A stretch of 64,000 nucleotides of DNA from Sphingobium trunci (GCF_022664535.1 NZ_JAKUJY010000013.1:1-64000); one strand, 5' to 3'; positions 26,283 to 37,756 are shown, counted from the first letter of the stretch. Translations and numbers: made by a program. Notes: generated by a model from the sequence alone, not told the origin.

Positions 26283-26375
26283 CGCGGGCATGGGCGCCAA
26301 GATGCTGAAATATGGGACAATGGGCAAGTGCGATGCACTTGCCCCGGCGGGGAATTTTGGTCCGGACGGTCCGGC

Positions 26376-27134
26376 TCAGTCGCGCCAGCTCGGATCGATC
26401 CGGTCGATCTTGCGCACCATCGCCTCGAAATCGGGGACGCCGGGGCCGACCGGCAACTGCACCCCGCCGATGTCGCGCTGGTGTATGGCGATCACATCCT
26501 CGCTGATTTCTATCGGCGTTCCGGCCGCCCCGGTCGCCACCTGGATCTCGCAGGCGCGCTGCAACGACCACTGGGTCATGAAGGCGTGCGGCAGGGTCTT
26601 CGCCATGACCAGCGTGCCATGGTTGCGCAGCATCATGATCCGCCGCTGGCCGAGATGGGCGATCAGCCTTTCGCCTTCCTCCGGACGGATCGTGACGCCT
26701 TCGAAATCATGATAGGCGATTCGCCCGGCAAAGGCGGCGGCGTAGAAATTGGTGGGGCGCAGCCCTTCCCGCGTGGCGCTGACCGCCATCGTGGCGGTGG
26801 TGTGGGTATGGATGATGCAATGCGCATCGGGCAGATGGCGGTGGAAGACGCTGTGCTGGGTGAAGCCGGCGCGGTTGACCGGATAGGGGCTGCCGTCGAG
26901 CACATGGCCGTCAATGTCGATCTTGACCAGGCTGGATGCCGTCACCTCGCTGTAGAGAAGCCCGAACGGATTGATCAGGAAGGCGTTTTCCTCATCCGGG
27001 ACGCGGAGGGTGATGTGGTTGTAGATCATCTCGGACCAGCCCATATGGTCGAAGATGCGATAACAGGCGGCCAGTTGCAGGCGGGCCTCCCGTTCAGCGG
27101 CGGACATGATCTGGTTCTTGGCGGCAGTTGCCAT
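26376..27134 (-). CDS. Class II aldolase/adducin family protein
   Basis: 252 residues. The zinc-site pair HTHTTATMA and the downstream LRNHGTLVM with EGVTIRPEEGERLIAHLG are typical of aldolase II fold proteins. The best-known members are L-fuculose-phosphate aldolase and adducin-like proteins; this subgroup (about 250 residues, start MATAAKNQ) is common in proteobacteria and its substrate is unknown. It is on the same strand as the kinase with a 48-bp gap. Confidence 0.85.
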   Translation of the reverse strand: MATAAKNQIMSAAEREARLQLAACYRIFDHMGWSEMIYNHITLRVPDEENAFLINPFGLLYSEVTASSLVKIDIDGHVLDGSPYPVNRAGFTQHSVFHRHLPDAHCIIHTHTTATMAVSATREGLRPTNFYAAAFAGRIAYHDFEGVTIRPEEGERLIAHLGQRRIMMLRNHGTLVMAKTLPHAFMTQWSLQRACEIQVATGAAGTPIEISEDVIAIHQRDIGGVQLPVGPGVPDFEAMVRKIDRIDPSWRD

Positions 27135-27356
27135 GGCGATCCTCCTTCTGGTTTATGCCGGGACTATCCGCTTTACCGCGCCCCATGTCGAGGGGCGCGG
27201 CTTTTGGGTTGAATTTGCGCGACTCTGCTGGTAGGGCGCGCCCCACACGGCGCAGGGTGACCTGCGACGACTCACCGCTATTTTCTTCGGGTGGCCCGTC
27301 GGGAAGGGTTTGTTTCCTGGCGATCCGTCCGGTTTCGACTGGAGTTTGACTGGCTT

Positions 27357-27563
27357 ATGCAAATCATCGTTCGCGACAACAATGTCGACCAGGCCCTGCG
27401 CGCGCTCAAGAAGAAGCTGCAGCGTGAGGGCGTGTATCGCGAGATGAAGCTGCGCCGTCACTATGAGAAGCCGTCGGAAAAGCGCGCCCGCGAAAAGGCT
27501 GCTGCCGTCCGCCGCGCCCGCAAGCTGGAGCGCAAGCGCGCCGAGCGCGACGGCGTCCGGTAA
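27357..27563 (+). CDS. rpsU: 30S ribosomal protein S21
   Basis: 68 residues starting [20 protein letters not shown], the family N-terminus, which fixes the start at 27357. The C-terminus is strongly basic. S21 helps the 30S subunit recognise the Shine-Dalgarno region. A hairpin terminator follows at 27578. Confidence 0.97.
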   Translation: MQIIVRDNNVDQALRALKKKLQREGVYREMKLRRHYEKPSEKRAREKAAAVRRARKLERKRAERDGVR

Positions 27564-27577
27564 GGACTGCCGTTTCG

Positions 27578-27606
27578 GGGCGGCCGGCTGACCGCCCTTT
27601 CTTCTG
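27578..27606 (+). terminator. Terminator after rpsU
   Basis: GGGCGG (27578-27583) pairs with CCGCCC (27592-27597), followed by the T-rich TTTCTTCT. Confidence 0.65.
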
Positions 27607-27644
27607 CTGCAAAATCTACCCGCACCAACTGCGAGGCACATCCC

Positions 27645-28202
27645 ATGTCCACGACGGCCGTTCCCCTTCGTCCTATCGCCAAGGGGTCGCTGACGCGCCT
27701 TTGGGTCGGCATTGCCGCGGTGGCGCTGGCCGCCGGTGGTCTGGCCTGGGCCGGGCAGCAGGGCGTCGAGCCGTCGCCCGCCAGCTTCCTGGCCCGCAAT
27801 GGGCATGCGGACGGCGTGGTGACGACCGAATCGGGCCTGCAGTACAAGGTGCTGGAGGAAGGCACCGGTCCCAGCCCGACGGCCGCCGACGTGGCGCTGG
27901 TGGGCTATAAGGGCGCGCTGCTCAACGGCACGGTGTTCGATGAGAACCCGCAGACCGCCATGCCGGTCGATGGCGTGGTTCCCGGCTTCTCCGAAGGCCT
28001 GCAGAAGATGAAGAAGGGCGGCAAGTACCGCCTGTGGATTCCGCCGCAGCTTGGCTATGGCGAGCAGGCGGCGGGTCCGATCCCGGCCAATTCGGTGCTG
28101 GTGTTCGACGTCCAGCTGCATGATTTCAAGTCCAAGGCGGACATCATGCGGATGCAGCAGATGATGCAGCAGCAGGGCGTGATGCCGCCGTCCGGCCACT
28201 GA
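27645..28202 (+). CDS. FKBP-type peptidyl-prolyl isomerase
   Basis: 185 residues. An N-terminal uncleaved or signal-anchor helix (LWVGIAAVALAAGGLAWAG) leads to a periplasmic FKBP domain: TESGLQYKVLEEGTGPSPTA, VPGFSEGLQKMKKGGKYRLW, IPPQLGYGEQAAGPIPANSV, VFDVQLHDF. This is the FkpA/Mip-like layout without the dimerisation domain. It ends in a Met/Gln-rich tail. A REP-like element begins directly after the stop codon. Confidence 0.92.
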   Translation: MSTTAVPLRPIAKGSLTRLWVGIAAVALAAGGLAWAGQQGVEPSPASFLARNGHADGVVTTESGLQYKVLEEGTGPSPTAADVALVGYKGALLNGTVFDENPQTAMPVDGVVPGFSEGLQKMKKGGKYRLWIPPQLGYGEQAAGPIPANSVLVFDVQLHDFKSKADIMRMQQMMQQQGVMPPSGH

Positions 28203-28203
28203 T

Positions 28204-28250
28204 AGAGCATTGTCGAAGCCGGTGGGGTGGCATTGCCTGCTGGCTCGGAT
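28204..28250 (+). repeat. REP-like element after FKBP gene
   Basis: TAGAGCATTGTCGAAGCCGG and CCTGCTGGCTCGGA match the element at 41465 (TAGAGCATTTTCGAAGCAGG...CCTGCTGGCTTGGA) apart from a 6-bp insertion and a few changes. It starts one base after the FKBP stop codon. Confidence 0.6.
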
Positions 28251-28281
28251 CAAGCTTCAGCTTCAACGTAAGTCGAACTGG

Positions 28282-28306
28282 AAAAGGCCCGCTTGCGGGC
28301 CTTTTT
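28282..28306. terminator. Terminator between convergent FKBP and AI-2E genes
   Basis: AAAAGGCCCGC, TTGC-type loop, GGGCCTTTTT: a strong GC stem flanked by A-run and T-run, able to work in both directions for the convergent genes. Confidence 0.85.
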
Positions 28307-28323
28307 CTCATGCCTTCACATTC

Positions 28324-28355
28324 TCACGCGTTCACGGGCTCACGCGTTCACGGGC
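28324..28355. repeat. Perfect tandem duplication of 16 bp at a stop codon
   Basis: TCACGCGTTCACGGGC occurs twice in a row (28324-28339, 28340-28355). The second copy contains the stop codon and last codons of the AI-2E transporter gene (minus strand), so the first copy would restore the same C-terminal codons after readthrough. Confidence 0.9.
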
Positions 28356-29422
28356 ACGGTCGCGGCCATGTCGGCCTTGGCCTCCAGCGCTTTGGAGCGT
28401 TCCTCCAGATAGACCTTGATCATCGCGACTATCGGGTCGGCGAGGAACAGCCCCATGATGCCGAACAGCGCGCCTAACAGGATCTGCGCCGCAAGGACCA
28501 GGGCGGGCGCCAGATCGGTGGCGCGCTTGGCGACCATCGGCACGATCAGATAGCCGTCGACGATCTGGACCGCCAGATAGACGCCCAGGGCATAAAGGCC
28601 CGCATGGGAGCCCGCCGAAAACCCCACCAGCATGATCAGCACGCCGGAAATGATCGATCCGATATTGGGCAGGAAGGCGAACAGGCCGGTCAATATGCCC
28701 AGCAGTCCCGCCATCGGCACGCCGCCCGCCCAGAGCAGCAGCCAGACGCCGACGCCCTCCACCGCCATGCCGATCAGCCGCCCGAACATCAGGCGGCGGA
28801 GCGTCCAGCCCATCTTGTCCGCAATGGCATAGAAATGGGAACGCCTGTCCATCGGCAGCATCCAGGCCACGCCCCGTTCGTAGAGCTTGGGTTCGATCGC
28901 GATGAAGATCGCCAGCACCAGCATCATGACCCCGCTGGTGATCGCGCCTACCGCCGTCCCGACGGCCGCCGTCACGCGGCCGAGCGAACTCATCGCCTGG
29001 CTGGCAAGGCTCTTGAAATCCTCCGGCGTGGTGGTGACGCCCAACTGCTGCAACCAGCCGCCGATCCGGCTGATCTGGGTCTCGACGATGGTGCGCATCG
29101 CCTGCGCCTGCGCGGCCAGGCTCGATCCGGTGAGATAGAAGGTGTAGATCAGGAAGGCGAGCGCGGCGACCAGCACGATGGTAAGCCGCCAGCCCCGCCC
29201 GATCGGCAGCACCCGCCCCAGCAGCCGCGTGCCGCCGTCCATCATGGTGGTCAGCACCAGCGCGCCCATGATCAGCATGATCGGTTGGGCCAGTAACACC
29301 AGCAGGGCGATGGCTATGCCCAGCGCGAACCACACCCCGGCCCGCTTGATTTCATGCTGGACCAGCGGGCTCTGCAATTCGCTGGGGCCGGGTTGCTCGA
29401 TATGGACCTGCTTGCCGTTCAA
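28340..29422 (-). CDS. AI-2E family transporter/permease
   Basis: 360 residues of PF01594 topology: two close N-terminal helices (GVWFALGIAIALLVLLAQPI), a third, an amphipathic cytosolic stretch (residues about 95-160), then a block of helices with AGGVPMAGLLGILTGLFAFL and PNIGSIISGVLIML and a final AQILLGALFGIMGLFLADPI. Family members include TqsA and PerM, exporters or permeases of uncertain cargo; AI-2 transport is not implied. It starts 24 bp after the lepB stop and is probably the last gene of the pyrE-pdxJ-acpS-lepB unit. Confidence 0.88.
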   Translation of the reverse strand: MNGKQVHIEQPGPSELQSPLVQHEIKRAGVWFALGIAIALLVLLAQPIMLIMGALVLTTMMDGGTRLLGRVLPIGRGWRLTIVLVAALAFLIYTFYLTGSSLAAQAQAMRTIVETQISRIGGWLQQLGVTTTPEDFKSLASQAMSSLGRVTAAVGTAVGAITSGVMMLVLAIFIAIEPKLYERGVAWMLPMDRRSHFYAIADKMGWTLRRLMFGRLIGMAVEGVGVWLLLWAGGVPMAGLLGILTGLFAFLPNIGSIISGVLIMLVGFSAGSHAGLYALGVYLAVQIVDGYLIVPMVAKRATDLAPALVLAAQILLGALFGIMGLFLADPIVAMIKVYLEERSKALEAKADMAATVPVNA

Positions 29423-29446
29423 CCCCTATCCCCTTTCCGGACGAGC

Positions 29447-30337
29447 TTATTTCGGTGGAGTAACGCTTGCTGGGCGCAGGCTGTTCCCGGCCCGGCCGGC
29501 ACGGAAGGCATGGAACCAGCTCACCGGATTCCAGCCCGAATCACCGTCCAGAGAGAAGGTGATGAATTCGGCCCGTCCGCCGATGGCTTCCCAGGGGACC
29601 GGACCGCCAAGGCCATTTTCCTCCAGCGGCGCGCGGCTGTCGGCGCTGTTGTCGCGATTGTCGCCCATCAGGAAGACATGGTCGGCCGGAATCCGCACCG
29701 GCCCATACCAGTCGAGCGTGCTCGGTCCCATGTCGATGATGACATAGCTTTTCCCATTGGGCAGCGTTTCCTGCCGCACCGGCAGTTCGCACCAACTCTT
29801 GCCGTCGGCGTCCGTCACCAGCGCGCCGGGGAACTGCATGGGCGGGCAGGGGGCGTTGCCGTCCACGGGCAGACGGATCGGCTTCAATATTTTCTGCGGC
29901 ACCGGCACGCCGTTCAATATGACCTGGCCGCCGCGCACATCCAGTATGTCGCCGGGCAGGCCGATGACGCGCTTGATATAATCCTCGCGCTTGTTCTGCG
30001 GCGAGACGATGACGATGTCGCCCCGCTCCGGCATCCGTCCGAAAATCCGTCCCTTCAGGAAGGGCAGCGGATGGAAGCTGGGCGAGACATAGGACCAGCC
30101 ATAGGGATATTTGCTCACCACCAGCCGGTCGCCCTTCAGCAGGACGGGCATCATCGATTCGCTGGGAATGTAGAAGGGCTTGGCGATGAAGCTGTGGAAG
30201 CCCAGCACCGCCAAGATCAGCAGGCTGATGCTTTTGACTTCATGCCACCAGTTGACCGACGCCTTCGGCGGTTCCGCGGCCGGGGCTGTGGACGGCTGTT
30301 CGGTGGGGTCGTTCTCGGTCATGTCGGCTGCCGTCAT
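29447..30337 (-). CDS. lepB: Signal peptidase I
   Basis: 296 residues. After a Pro/Glu-rich cytosolic N-terminus there is one membrane helix (ISLLILAVLGFHSFIAKPFY) followed by the nucleophile Ser61 in IPSESMMPVL, the general-base Lys122 in REDYIKRVIGLPGD, and the box E motif MGDNRDNSADSR. It cleaves signal peptides of Sec and Tat exported proteins at the outer face of the inner membrane. Alternative start at Met6. It is in an operon with acpS upstream (31-bp gap). Confidence 0.96.
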   Translation of the reverse strand: MTAADMTENDPTEQPSTAPAAEPPKASVNWWHEVKSISLLILAVLGFHSFIAKPFYIPSESMMPVLLKGDRLVVSKYPYGWSYVSPSFHPLPFLKGRIFGRMPERGDIVIVSPQNKREDYIKRVIGLPGDILDVRGGQVILNGVPVPQKILKPIRLPVDGNAPCPPMQFPGALVTDADGKSWCELPVRQETLPNGKSYVIIDMGPSTLDWYGPVRIPADHVFLMGDNRDNSADSRAPLEENGLGGPVPWEAIGGRAEFITFSLDGDSGWNPVSWFHAFRAGRAGNSLRPASVTPPK

Positions 30338-30368
30338 GGGAGGATTTCCGGCTGGTGGCGCCCCATCG

Positions 30369-30770
30369 TCATAGCGGCAGGGCTTCGATGATCACAAAGG
30401 CCTGTGCCCATGGATGATCGTCGGTGAGCGTCAGGTGAACGACCGGCCGATGTCCGGCGGGAACCATCGATTCGAGGCGAGCGAGCGCACCCCCGGTCAG
30501 CGCCAGCGTCGGGGCTCCGCCGGGACGGTTGACGACGCCGATGTCCTTCATGAAGACGCCCCTGTTGAAACCGGTGCCGACGGCCTTGGAAAAGGCTTCC
30601 TTCGCGGCGAAGCGCTTGGCGAGGGTGCCCGCCTTGGTGAAGGGGCGGCGATCGGCCTTGGCCTGCTCGACCTCGGTGAAGACGCGCTTCTCGAATCGCT
30701 CTCCGAACCGGTCGAGCGAATGCTGGATCCGCTCGATATTGCACAGGTCGGAGCCGAGGCCGATGATCAA
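30369..30770 (-). CDS. acpS: Holo-[acyl-carrier-protein] synthase
   Basis: 133 residues. [15 protein letters not shown] supplies the first Mg-binding Asp and [15 protein letters not shown] the second motif of the AcpS phosphopantetheinyl transferase. It transfers the 4'-phosphopantetheine of CoA to ACP. Its start overlaps the pdxJ stop by 4 bp (ATGA). The pdxJ-acpS pairing is widespread in proteobacteria. Confidence 0.96.
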   Translation of the reverse strand: MIIGLGSDLCNIERIQHSLDRFGERFEKRVFTEVEQAKADRRPFTKAGTLAKRFAAKEAFSKAVGTGFNRGVFMKDIGVVNRPGGAPTLALTGGALARLESMVPAGHRPVVHLTLTDDHPWAQAFVIIEALPL

Positions 30771-31504
30771 CGCACCAGATCCATCTGTCGCCGCATTTCG
30801 CGGATGCTGCCCTCCAGCCCGGCGAAGATCGCCTCACCGATCAGGAAATGGCCGATATTGAGTTCGGCCACCTGCGGGATGGCGGCGATCGGCCCGACAT
30901 TGTCGAAGGTCAGGCCGTGCCCGGCATGGGGTTCGATCCCGTTCTTGGCCGCCAGCGCCGCCGCGTCGGATATCCGCCGCAATTCCTCGGCGCGTTCGGC
31001 TCCCGAAACATGCGCGTAGCGGCCGGTGTGAAATTCGACCACCGGGGCGTTCAGGCGGATCGCCGCCTCGATCTGGGCCGCGTCCGGCTCGATGAACAGG
31101 CTGACGCGCACGCCCGCTTCGCTGAGGGCGCCGACGATCGGCCGCAGCGTTTCGATCTGCCCGGCGGCGTCCAGTCCTCCCTCGGTGGTGCGTTCCTCAC
31201 GCTTTTCCGGCACGATGCAGGCGGCATGCGGCCGATGCCGAAGTGCGATGCCAAGCATTTCCTGCGTCGCCGCCATTTCCAGGTTCAGCGGCACCGTCAG
31301 CGCCGCCATCAGCGTGGCGATATCCTCGTCGCGAATATGGCGCCGGTCCTCACGCAGATGGGCGGTGATGCCGTCAGCCCCTGCCTTCACCGCCATCAAT
31401 GCGGCCTTGACAGGATCGGGATGCGCCCCCCCGCGCGCGTTGCGGATCGTCGCCACATGATCGATGTTGACGCCCAGGCGCAGCGGAACGGGGGAATGCG
31501 GCAC
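30767..31504 (-). CDS. pdxJ: Pyridoxine 5'-phosphate synthase
   Basis: 245 residues, full length. [17 protein letters not shown] is the signature N-terminus with the phosphate-binding residues. [16 protein letters not shown] and the later GHGLTFDNV follow. The enzyme condenses 3-amino-2-oxopropyl phosphate with deoxyxylulose 5-phosphate to give pyridoxine phosphate. It starts 4 bp after the pyrE stop. Confidence 0.97.
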   Translation of the reverse strand: MPHSPVPLRLGVNIDHVATIRNARGGAHPDPVKAALMAVKAGADGITAHLREDRRHIRDEDIATLMAALTVPLNLEMAATQEMLGIALRHRPHAACIVPEKREERTTEGGLDAAGQIETLRPIVGALSEAGVRVSLFIEPDAAQIEAAIRLNAPVVEFHTGRYAHVSGAERAEELRRISDAAALAAKNGIEPHAGHGLTFDNVGPIAAIPQVAELNIGHFLIGEAIFAGLEGSIREMRRQMDLVR

Positions 31505-31508
31505 GGCG

Positions 31509-32090
31509 CTATTGCTTCCGGCTGCCGGGCTTGATCGCGGGGATCGCCGCCAGTTCGGCCGGGATCTGGTCAGCGTCGTAGACCGGGAAATTGATGCTGA
31601 CGAGCGGGTAGAAGGGGACTCCCAGTTCCACCTCGCCTGCCGAACGATCGACCAGCGCGACTTCCGCGACGACGATGCCGCCCTCCGCCTCGACCGCCTC
31701 GATCGCCTGGCGCGAGGACAGGCCGGTGGTCACGACATCCTCGACCATCAGCACCTTCTGCCCCGGCGTGATCGCAAAGCCGCGCCGCAGTTCGAACGTG
31801 CCTTCCGGGCGTTCCAGGAACACCGCGTCCTTGTCCAGCGCGCGGCCGACCTCATGGCCGATGATAAGGCCCCCCATGGCGGGCGAGACGACGAGGTCGA
31901 TCTCCTGCCGCAATTCGCGGGGCAGCTTCTGCACGGTCGCGCGCGCCAGGCGACCGGCGCGCTCGGCATTCATCAGCACGCGGGCGCACTGAAGATAATT
32001 GGCGCTGCGACGGCCGGAGGACAGGATGAAATGTCCCTCCAGCAACGCGCCCGCAGCCCTGAATTCCGCTAATACTTCCTCGTCGGTCAT
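31509..32090 (-). CDS. pyrE: Orotate phosphoribosyltransferase
   Basis: 193 residues starting at ATG 32090 ([20 protein letters not shown]), which matches the family N-terminus; an upstream in-frame ATG at 32156 adds only unrelated residues. The PRPP-binding loop is [15 protein letters not shown]. It makes OMP in pyrimidine synthesis. It is first in the pyrE-pdxJ-acpS-lepB-AI-2E unit and divergent from ctaC. Confidence 0.96.
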   Translation of the reverse strand: MTDEEVLAEFRAAGALLEGHFILSSGRRSANYLQCARVLMNAERAGRLARATVQKLPRELRQEIDLVVSPAMGGLIIGHEVGRALDKDAVFLERPEGTFELRRGFAITPGQKVLMVEDVVTTGLSSRQAIEAVEAEGGIVVAEVALVDRSAGEVELGVPFYPLVSINFPVYDADQIPAELAAIPAIKPGSRKQ

Positions 32091-32409
32091 TCGATTCTTC
32101 GATCCATTCGCCCATCCCGTCCGCGCAGGCGCGGTCCGGCATGCCTTTCCTGCCACGGCCGGCCTTGCTCAAGCCCGGCCCTGATCGTGCCCCATATTGC
32201 CCGCCCCATAGTGCCTGTTGCGTGCGGGGAGCGAGATAGGCTGACCAACTAGGCGTTGCAACAGCGAAGAAAATCTGGTTGTGGAAGGTTGAGGCATAAA
32301 AAAACGATGCTTATAAGCCGCGGCAGACCGAAATGGCGGGGGGAGGCGTATTCTCATGCGCATGTCTTCGTTGCAGCGGCGCCAAGGGGTTACGGGGTAA
32401 GAAGACGCT
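32091..32409. other. Divergent promoter region, pyrE / ctaC
   Basis: This is the only gap that can hold the promoters of both the pyrE unit and the cytochrome oxidase operon. A-rich GCATAAAAAAACGATGC (about 32291-32310) has short inverted ends. No known operator was recognised. Confidence 0.4.
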
Positions 32410-33432
32410 ATGAGAAAGGTGAAATCGCTCGTTCTCGCCGGGTTGTTGGCCTTCGCGCCTGCACTTTTGCTGAACGGTCCGGTACAGGCCCAGGAGAATG
32501 CCGCGGTTGCGGCGCCTGCCACCGGAAATGAGACTGCAGCTGCCGATTCGGCTGCCAAGGCGGCGGCTCCGGCTGCTGCCCCAGCCGCTCCGGCTGAAAA
32601 AGTGGCCGCGCCGCCCCGGATGAAGCCCACGCCGGGCATCGGCATGCCTATGCCGGGCGAGATCACCCTTCAGAAGCAGTTTTCGCCGACCGGGCATACC
32701 GCCCGCTGGCTGCATGACGTGATGCTGCTGCCGATCATCACCATCATCTCGATCTTCGTTCTGGCGCTGATGCTCTATGTGATGATCCGCTTCCGCCAGA
32801 GCGCCAATCCGACGCCCTCCAAGACCTCGCACAACACGGTGATCGAAGTGATCTGGACGGTGGTGCCGGTCGTCATCCTGCTGGTGATCGCCGTACCCTC
32901 CATCGGCCTGCTGGCCGACCAGTATAAGCCTGCGCCCAAGGATGCGCTGACCGTCAAGGTGACAGGCTACCAATGGTATTGGGGCTATGAATATCCCGAC
33001 AATGCCATTCCCGAATTCGTTTCGAACCTTCTGCCCAGGGACAAGGCGGAAGCCAATGGTGAGCCTTATCTGCTGGCCCCCGACAACCGCATGGTGCTGC
33101 CGGTCGGCCGTCCGATCAAGCTCATCATCACCGGCGCCGACGTGATCCACAGCTTCGCCGTGCCTTCGCTGTGGGTGAAGATGGACGCGGTTCCCGGCCG
33201 CCTCAATGAAAAGACCTTCACCATCGAGAAGCCCGGCGTCTATTATGGCCAATGTTCGGAACTGTGCGGCGCGCGCCACGGCTTCATGCCGATCGCGATC
33301 GAGGCGCTGCCTCCGGCCCAGTTCGACCAGTGGGTCCTGTCGCAGGGTGGCAAGCCCAAGGGCGCGGGTGCGGCCACCACGGCCGAGGCCGGCGCGCCGG
33401 CCGCCGTTCCCGCTCCCAACGCCAAGCTTTGA
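32410..33432 (+). CDS. ctaC: Cytochrome c oxidase subunit II
   Basis: 340 residues. A signal peptide ending near VQAQ is followed by an Ala/Pro-rich stretch (about 25-65) longer than in most homologues, two membrane helices (VMLLPIITIISIFVLALMLY; VIWTVVPVVILLVIAVPSI), and a periplasmic cupredoxin domain with YQWYWGYEYPD and the CuA motif CSELCGARHGFM plus upstream HSF. It receives electrons from cytochrome c. It is the first gene of the oxidase operon. Confidence 0.97.
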   Translation: MRKVKSLVLAGLLAFAPALLLNGPVQAQENAAVAAPATGNETAAADSAAKAAAPAAAPAAPAEKVAAPPRMKPTPGIGMPMPGEITLQKQFSPTGHTARWLHDVMLLPIITIISIFVLALMLYVMIRFRQSANPTPSKTSHNTVIEVIWTVVPVVILLVIAVPSIGLLADQYKPAPKDALTVKVTGYQWYWGYEYPDNAIPEFVSNLLPRDKAEANGEPYLLAPDNRMVLPVGRPIKLIITGADVIHSFAVPSLWVKMDAVPGRLNEKTFTIEKPGVYYGQCSELCGARHGFMPIAIEALPPAQFDQWVLSQGGKPKGAGAATTAEAGAPAAVPAPNAKL

Positions 33433-33445
33433 TCTCAGGGGCTGA

Positions 33446-35119
<1,674 letters not shown>

Positions 35120-35265
35120 TTATCGGCGCGAGGCATTCCGGCGAGCGTGCCCGGTTTCCCGGCCGATTTGCCGGAATGCCCGGATTGGCGTAAGGAGCCG
35201 CCAGTTCTTTGAGGTAGAACAGACCCGGCGCGGGCCATCGTGCCGGGCTGTTGCATGAGGAGATT

Positions 35266-36186
35266 ATGGCAAGTTCGCCGATCATGTCGGAAGGTTCGGC
35301 TCCCCTGATTCCCGCCCATTGGCGGGATTTCGTGGCGCTCACCAAGCCCCGGGTGATGACTCTCGTCGTCTTCACCGGCCTGTGTGGCTTGCTCGCCGCG
35401 CCCGGTCAGCTTCATCCGGTTCTGGCCTTCACCGCGATTCTCTGCATCGCGCTGGGGGCGGGGGCTGCGGCCACGCTCAACCAGTGGTATGAGGCAGACA
35501 TCGACGCGAAAATGAAGCGGACCGCGAACCGTCCGCTGCCCGCCGGCCGGATGGACCGCCAGTCCGCTCTGCATTTCGGCGTCGGCCTGTCCTTCTTCTC
35601 CGTCCTGCTGATGGGCGTTGCCACCAATTGGCTGGCCGCCGCTGTGCTGGCGGTGTCGATCCTCTTCTATGTCTTCGTCTACACCATCTGGCTCAAGCCC
35701 CGCACGGCGCAGAATATCGTCATTGGCGGCGCCGCGGGGGCATTTCCGCCCGTGATTGGCTGGGCGGCGGTGACCGGCGACATCAGCGCCCTGCCGGTCG
35801 CGCTGTTCATGCTGATCTTCTTCTGGACGCCGCCGCATTTCTGGGCGCTCGCCCTGTTCGTGAAGACCGATTATGCCGCTGCCGGCATTCCCATGCTGCC
35901 GGTGGTGTCGGGCGAGGTCGTGACCCGCCGCCAGATCTGGTTCTATACCGCGATCATGGCCGTGGCCGCGATGGCTCCGGTGCTGCTGCGTCTGACCGGG
36001 CCGATCTATGGCACGGCGGCTTTGCTGGGCACGGCGCTGTTCGCGCTCTTCGCCTTCCAGGTGTTCCGGCGGCGGGAAAGCGACCCCGCGCGCATGGCTC
36101 CGGAAAAGCGCCTGTTCAAATATTCGATCCTTTATCTTTTTCTGCTGTTTGGAGCGGTCGTCGTCGACCGGTGGGTGTTCGCATGA
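35266..36186 (+). CDS. ctaB: Protohaem IX farnesyltransferase (haem o synthase)
   Basis: 306 residues from ATG 35266, which has GAGGAG just upstream; an earlier ATG at 35251 is less likely. It is an UbiA-fold prenyltransferase with eight to nine membrane helices. The first Asp-rich motif is [20 protein letters not shown]. It farnesylates haem b to haem o, the precursor of haem a for subunit I. The stop overlaps the next small gene (ATGA). Confidence 0.96.
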   Translation: MASSPIMSEGSAPLIPAHWRDFVALTKPRVMTLVVFTGLCGLLAAPGQLHPVLAFTAILCIALGAGAAATLNQWYEADIDAKMKRTANRPLPAGRMDRQSALHFGVGLSFFSVLLMGVATNWLAAAVLAVSILFYVFVYTIWLKPRTAQNIVIGGAAGAFPPVIGWAAVTGDISALPVALFMLIFFWTPPHFWALALFVKTDYAAAGIPMLPVVSGEVVTRRQIWFYTAIMAVAAMAPVLLRLTGPIYGTAALLGTALFALFAFQVFRRRESDPARMAPEKRLFKYSILYLFLLFGAVVVDRWVFA

Positions 36187-36314
36187 CGCCTGAAGAGAAC
36201 CGCCAGGTCCGCGCTCGGCAGAAGTCCCGGGCCATCGTGACCGGCGTGCTGCTGGGTGCCCTCGTCATCCTCTTCTATGCCATCACCATCGCCAAGATCA
36301 GCGGAGGCCATTGA
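36183..36314 (+). CDS. Small membrane protein in the cox operon, 43 aa
   Basis: [20 protein letters not shown] begins a 43-residue protein with one membrane helix ([20 protein letters not shown]) and a short tail. Its start overlaps the ctaB stop by 4 bp and its stop overlaps the ctaG start (TGATG), so it is translationally coupled on both sides and surely real. Similar single-helix proteins (CoxF-like) sit at this place in other alphaproteobacterial cox operons. A role in oxidase assembly is inferred. Confidence 0.85.
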   Translation: MTPEENRQVRARQKSRAIVTGVLLGALVILFYAITIAKISGGH

Positions 36315-36889
36315 TGGCGAGTCTGCCTCCTTCCCCCTTTGATCGGGACCGCCGCAACCGCCGGACCATGATCGGGATGGCGGGGGTCGGCCTTGCCATG
36401 CTGGGCATGGGCTTCGCCTCGGTCCCGCTTTATCGGATATTTTGCGAGCGTACCGGCTTTGGCGGCACGACGCAGCGGGCCGCCAGTGATGTGCAGGTGC
36501 GGGAAGCCACCGGCCACCGGATGTCGATTCGCTTCGATTCCAACGTGGCGCCCGGCATGCCCTGGCAGTTCCGCCCCGAACATCCCACCCAGACGGTGAC
36601 GATCGGTGCGCGCAGCATGGCCATCTTCCTGGCGAAGAACATGTCGGACAAGCCGGTTACGGGTACCGCCAGCTTCAACGTCACGCCTCTCCAGGCGGGC
36701 GCCTATTTCACCAAGATCCAGTGCTTCTGCTTCACCCAACAGACCCTCCAACCGGGTCAGGAGGTGCGGATGCCGGTGATCTACTATGTCGATCCAAAGA
36801 TATTGACGGATAGCGACAACAAGGACACGCAGGAAATCACGTTGAGCTACACTTTCTATCCTGTTGAGCAGGATAAAAAGCCAAGCTAG
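36314..36889 (+). CDS. ctaG: Cytochrome c oxidase assembly protein CtaG/Cox11
   Basis: 191 residues from ATG 36314 with GGAGG upstream. One N-terminal membrane helix (MIGMAGVGLAMLGMGFASVP) anchors a periplasmic immunoglobulin-like domain with the copper motif IQCFCFTQQTL. It delivers Cu(I) to the CuB site of subunit I. Upstream is the 43-aa gene, downstream ctaE. Confidence 0.96.
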   Translation: MASLPPSPFDRDRRNRRTMIGMAGVGLAMLGMGFASVPLYRIFCERTGFGGTTQRAASDVQVREATGHRMSIRFDSNVAPGMPWQFRPEHPTQTVTIGARSMAIFLAKNMSDKPVTGTASFNVTPLQAGAYFTKIQCFCFTQQTLQPGQEVRMPVIYYVDPKILTDSDNKDTQEITLSYTFYPVEQDKKPS

Positions 36890-36913
36890 ACAAATATCAT
36901 AACGCGAACGGGG

Positions 36914-37756
36914 ATGAGAAACGTCATGGCAGGCGCCAAGAACCACGATTATCATATTCTTCCGCCCAGCATCTGGCCCCTTTTCGGGTCGATGTCGGCG
37001 CTGGTCATGGCTTTGGGCGCCATCATGTGGATGCATCCCGATGCCATGCCCGCAGGCGGCGGCTGGGTGTTCCTGATCGGCGTCGCGGGCGTGCTGTTCA
37101 CCATGTACAGCTGGTGGGCGAATGTCATCGCCGAGGCACATGCAGGCGACCATACGCCGGTCGTTCAACTCCACCTGCGCTACGGCATGATCCTGTTCAT
37201 CGCGTCGGAAGTCATGTTCTTCGTGGGCTGGTTCTGGTCCTTCTTCGACTTCTCGCTCTTCCCCAGCCAGCTGGCACCGATCGACGGGCTGTTCCCGTCA
37301 AAGGGCATCGAGGTGATGAACGCCTTCGAACTGCCGCTGCTCAATACGCTGATCCTGCTCTGCTCGGGCACGACCGTCACCTGGGCGCACCATGCGCTGA
37401 TCCACGGTGATCGCGAAGGACTGAAGAAGGGGCTGACGCTGACCATCATCCTCGGCCTGCTCTTCTCGTCGATCCAGGCCTATGAATATGCCCATGCGCC
37501 CTTCCCCTTCGGTCATAGCCCCTACAGTTCGGCCTTCTACATGGCGACCGGGTTCCATGGTTTCCACGTGATGATCGGCACGATCTTCCTGATCGTCAAC
37601 CTGATCCGCGTGCATCAGGGCCATTTCACCCCGCGCCAGCATTTCGGCTTCGAGGCTGCCGCCTGGTACTGGCATTTCGTCGACGTGGTGTGGCTGTTCC
37701 TCTTTGTCGCCATCTATGTCTGGGGTGGCTGGGGCGCGCCGGTCCACGGCGGTTGA
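36914..37756 (+). CDS. ctaE: Cytochrome c oxidase subunit III
   Basis: 280 residues with seven membrane helices. Typical sequences include [36 protein letters not shown] and [15 protein letters not shown] with the C-terminal [14 protein letters not shown]. An ATG at 36926 ([10 protein letters not shown]) is an alternative start. It stabilises subunit I and binds lipids. A terminator follows. Confidence 0.97.
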   Translation: MRNVMAGAKNHDYHILPPSIWPLFGSMSALVMALGAIMWMHPDAMPAGGGWVFLIGVAGVLFTMYSWWANVIAEAHAGDHTPVVQLHLRYGMILFIASEVMFFVGWFWSFFDFSLFPSQLAPIDGLFPSKGIEVMNAFELPLLNTLILLCSGTTVTWAHHALIHGDREGLKKGLTLTIILGLLFSSIQAYEYAHAPFPFGHSPYSSAFYMATGFHGFHVMIGTIFLIVNLIRVHQGHFTPRQHFGFEAAAWYWHFVDVVWLFLFVAIYVWGGWGAPVHGG

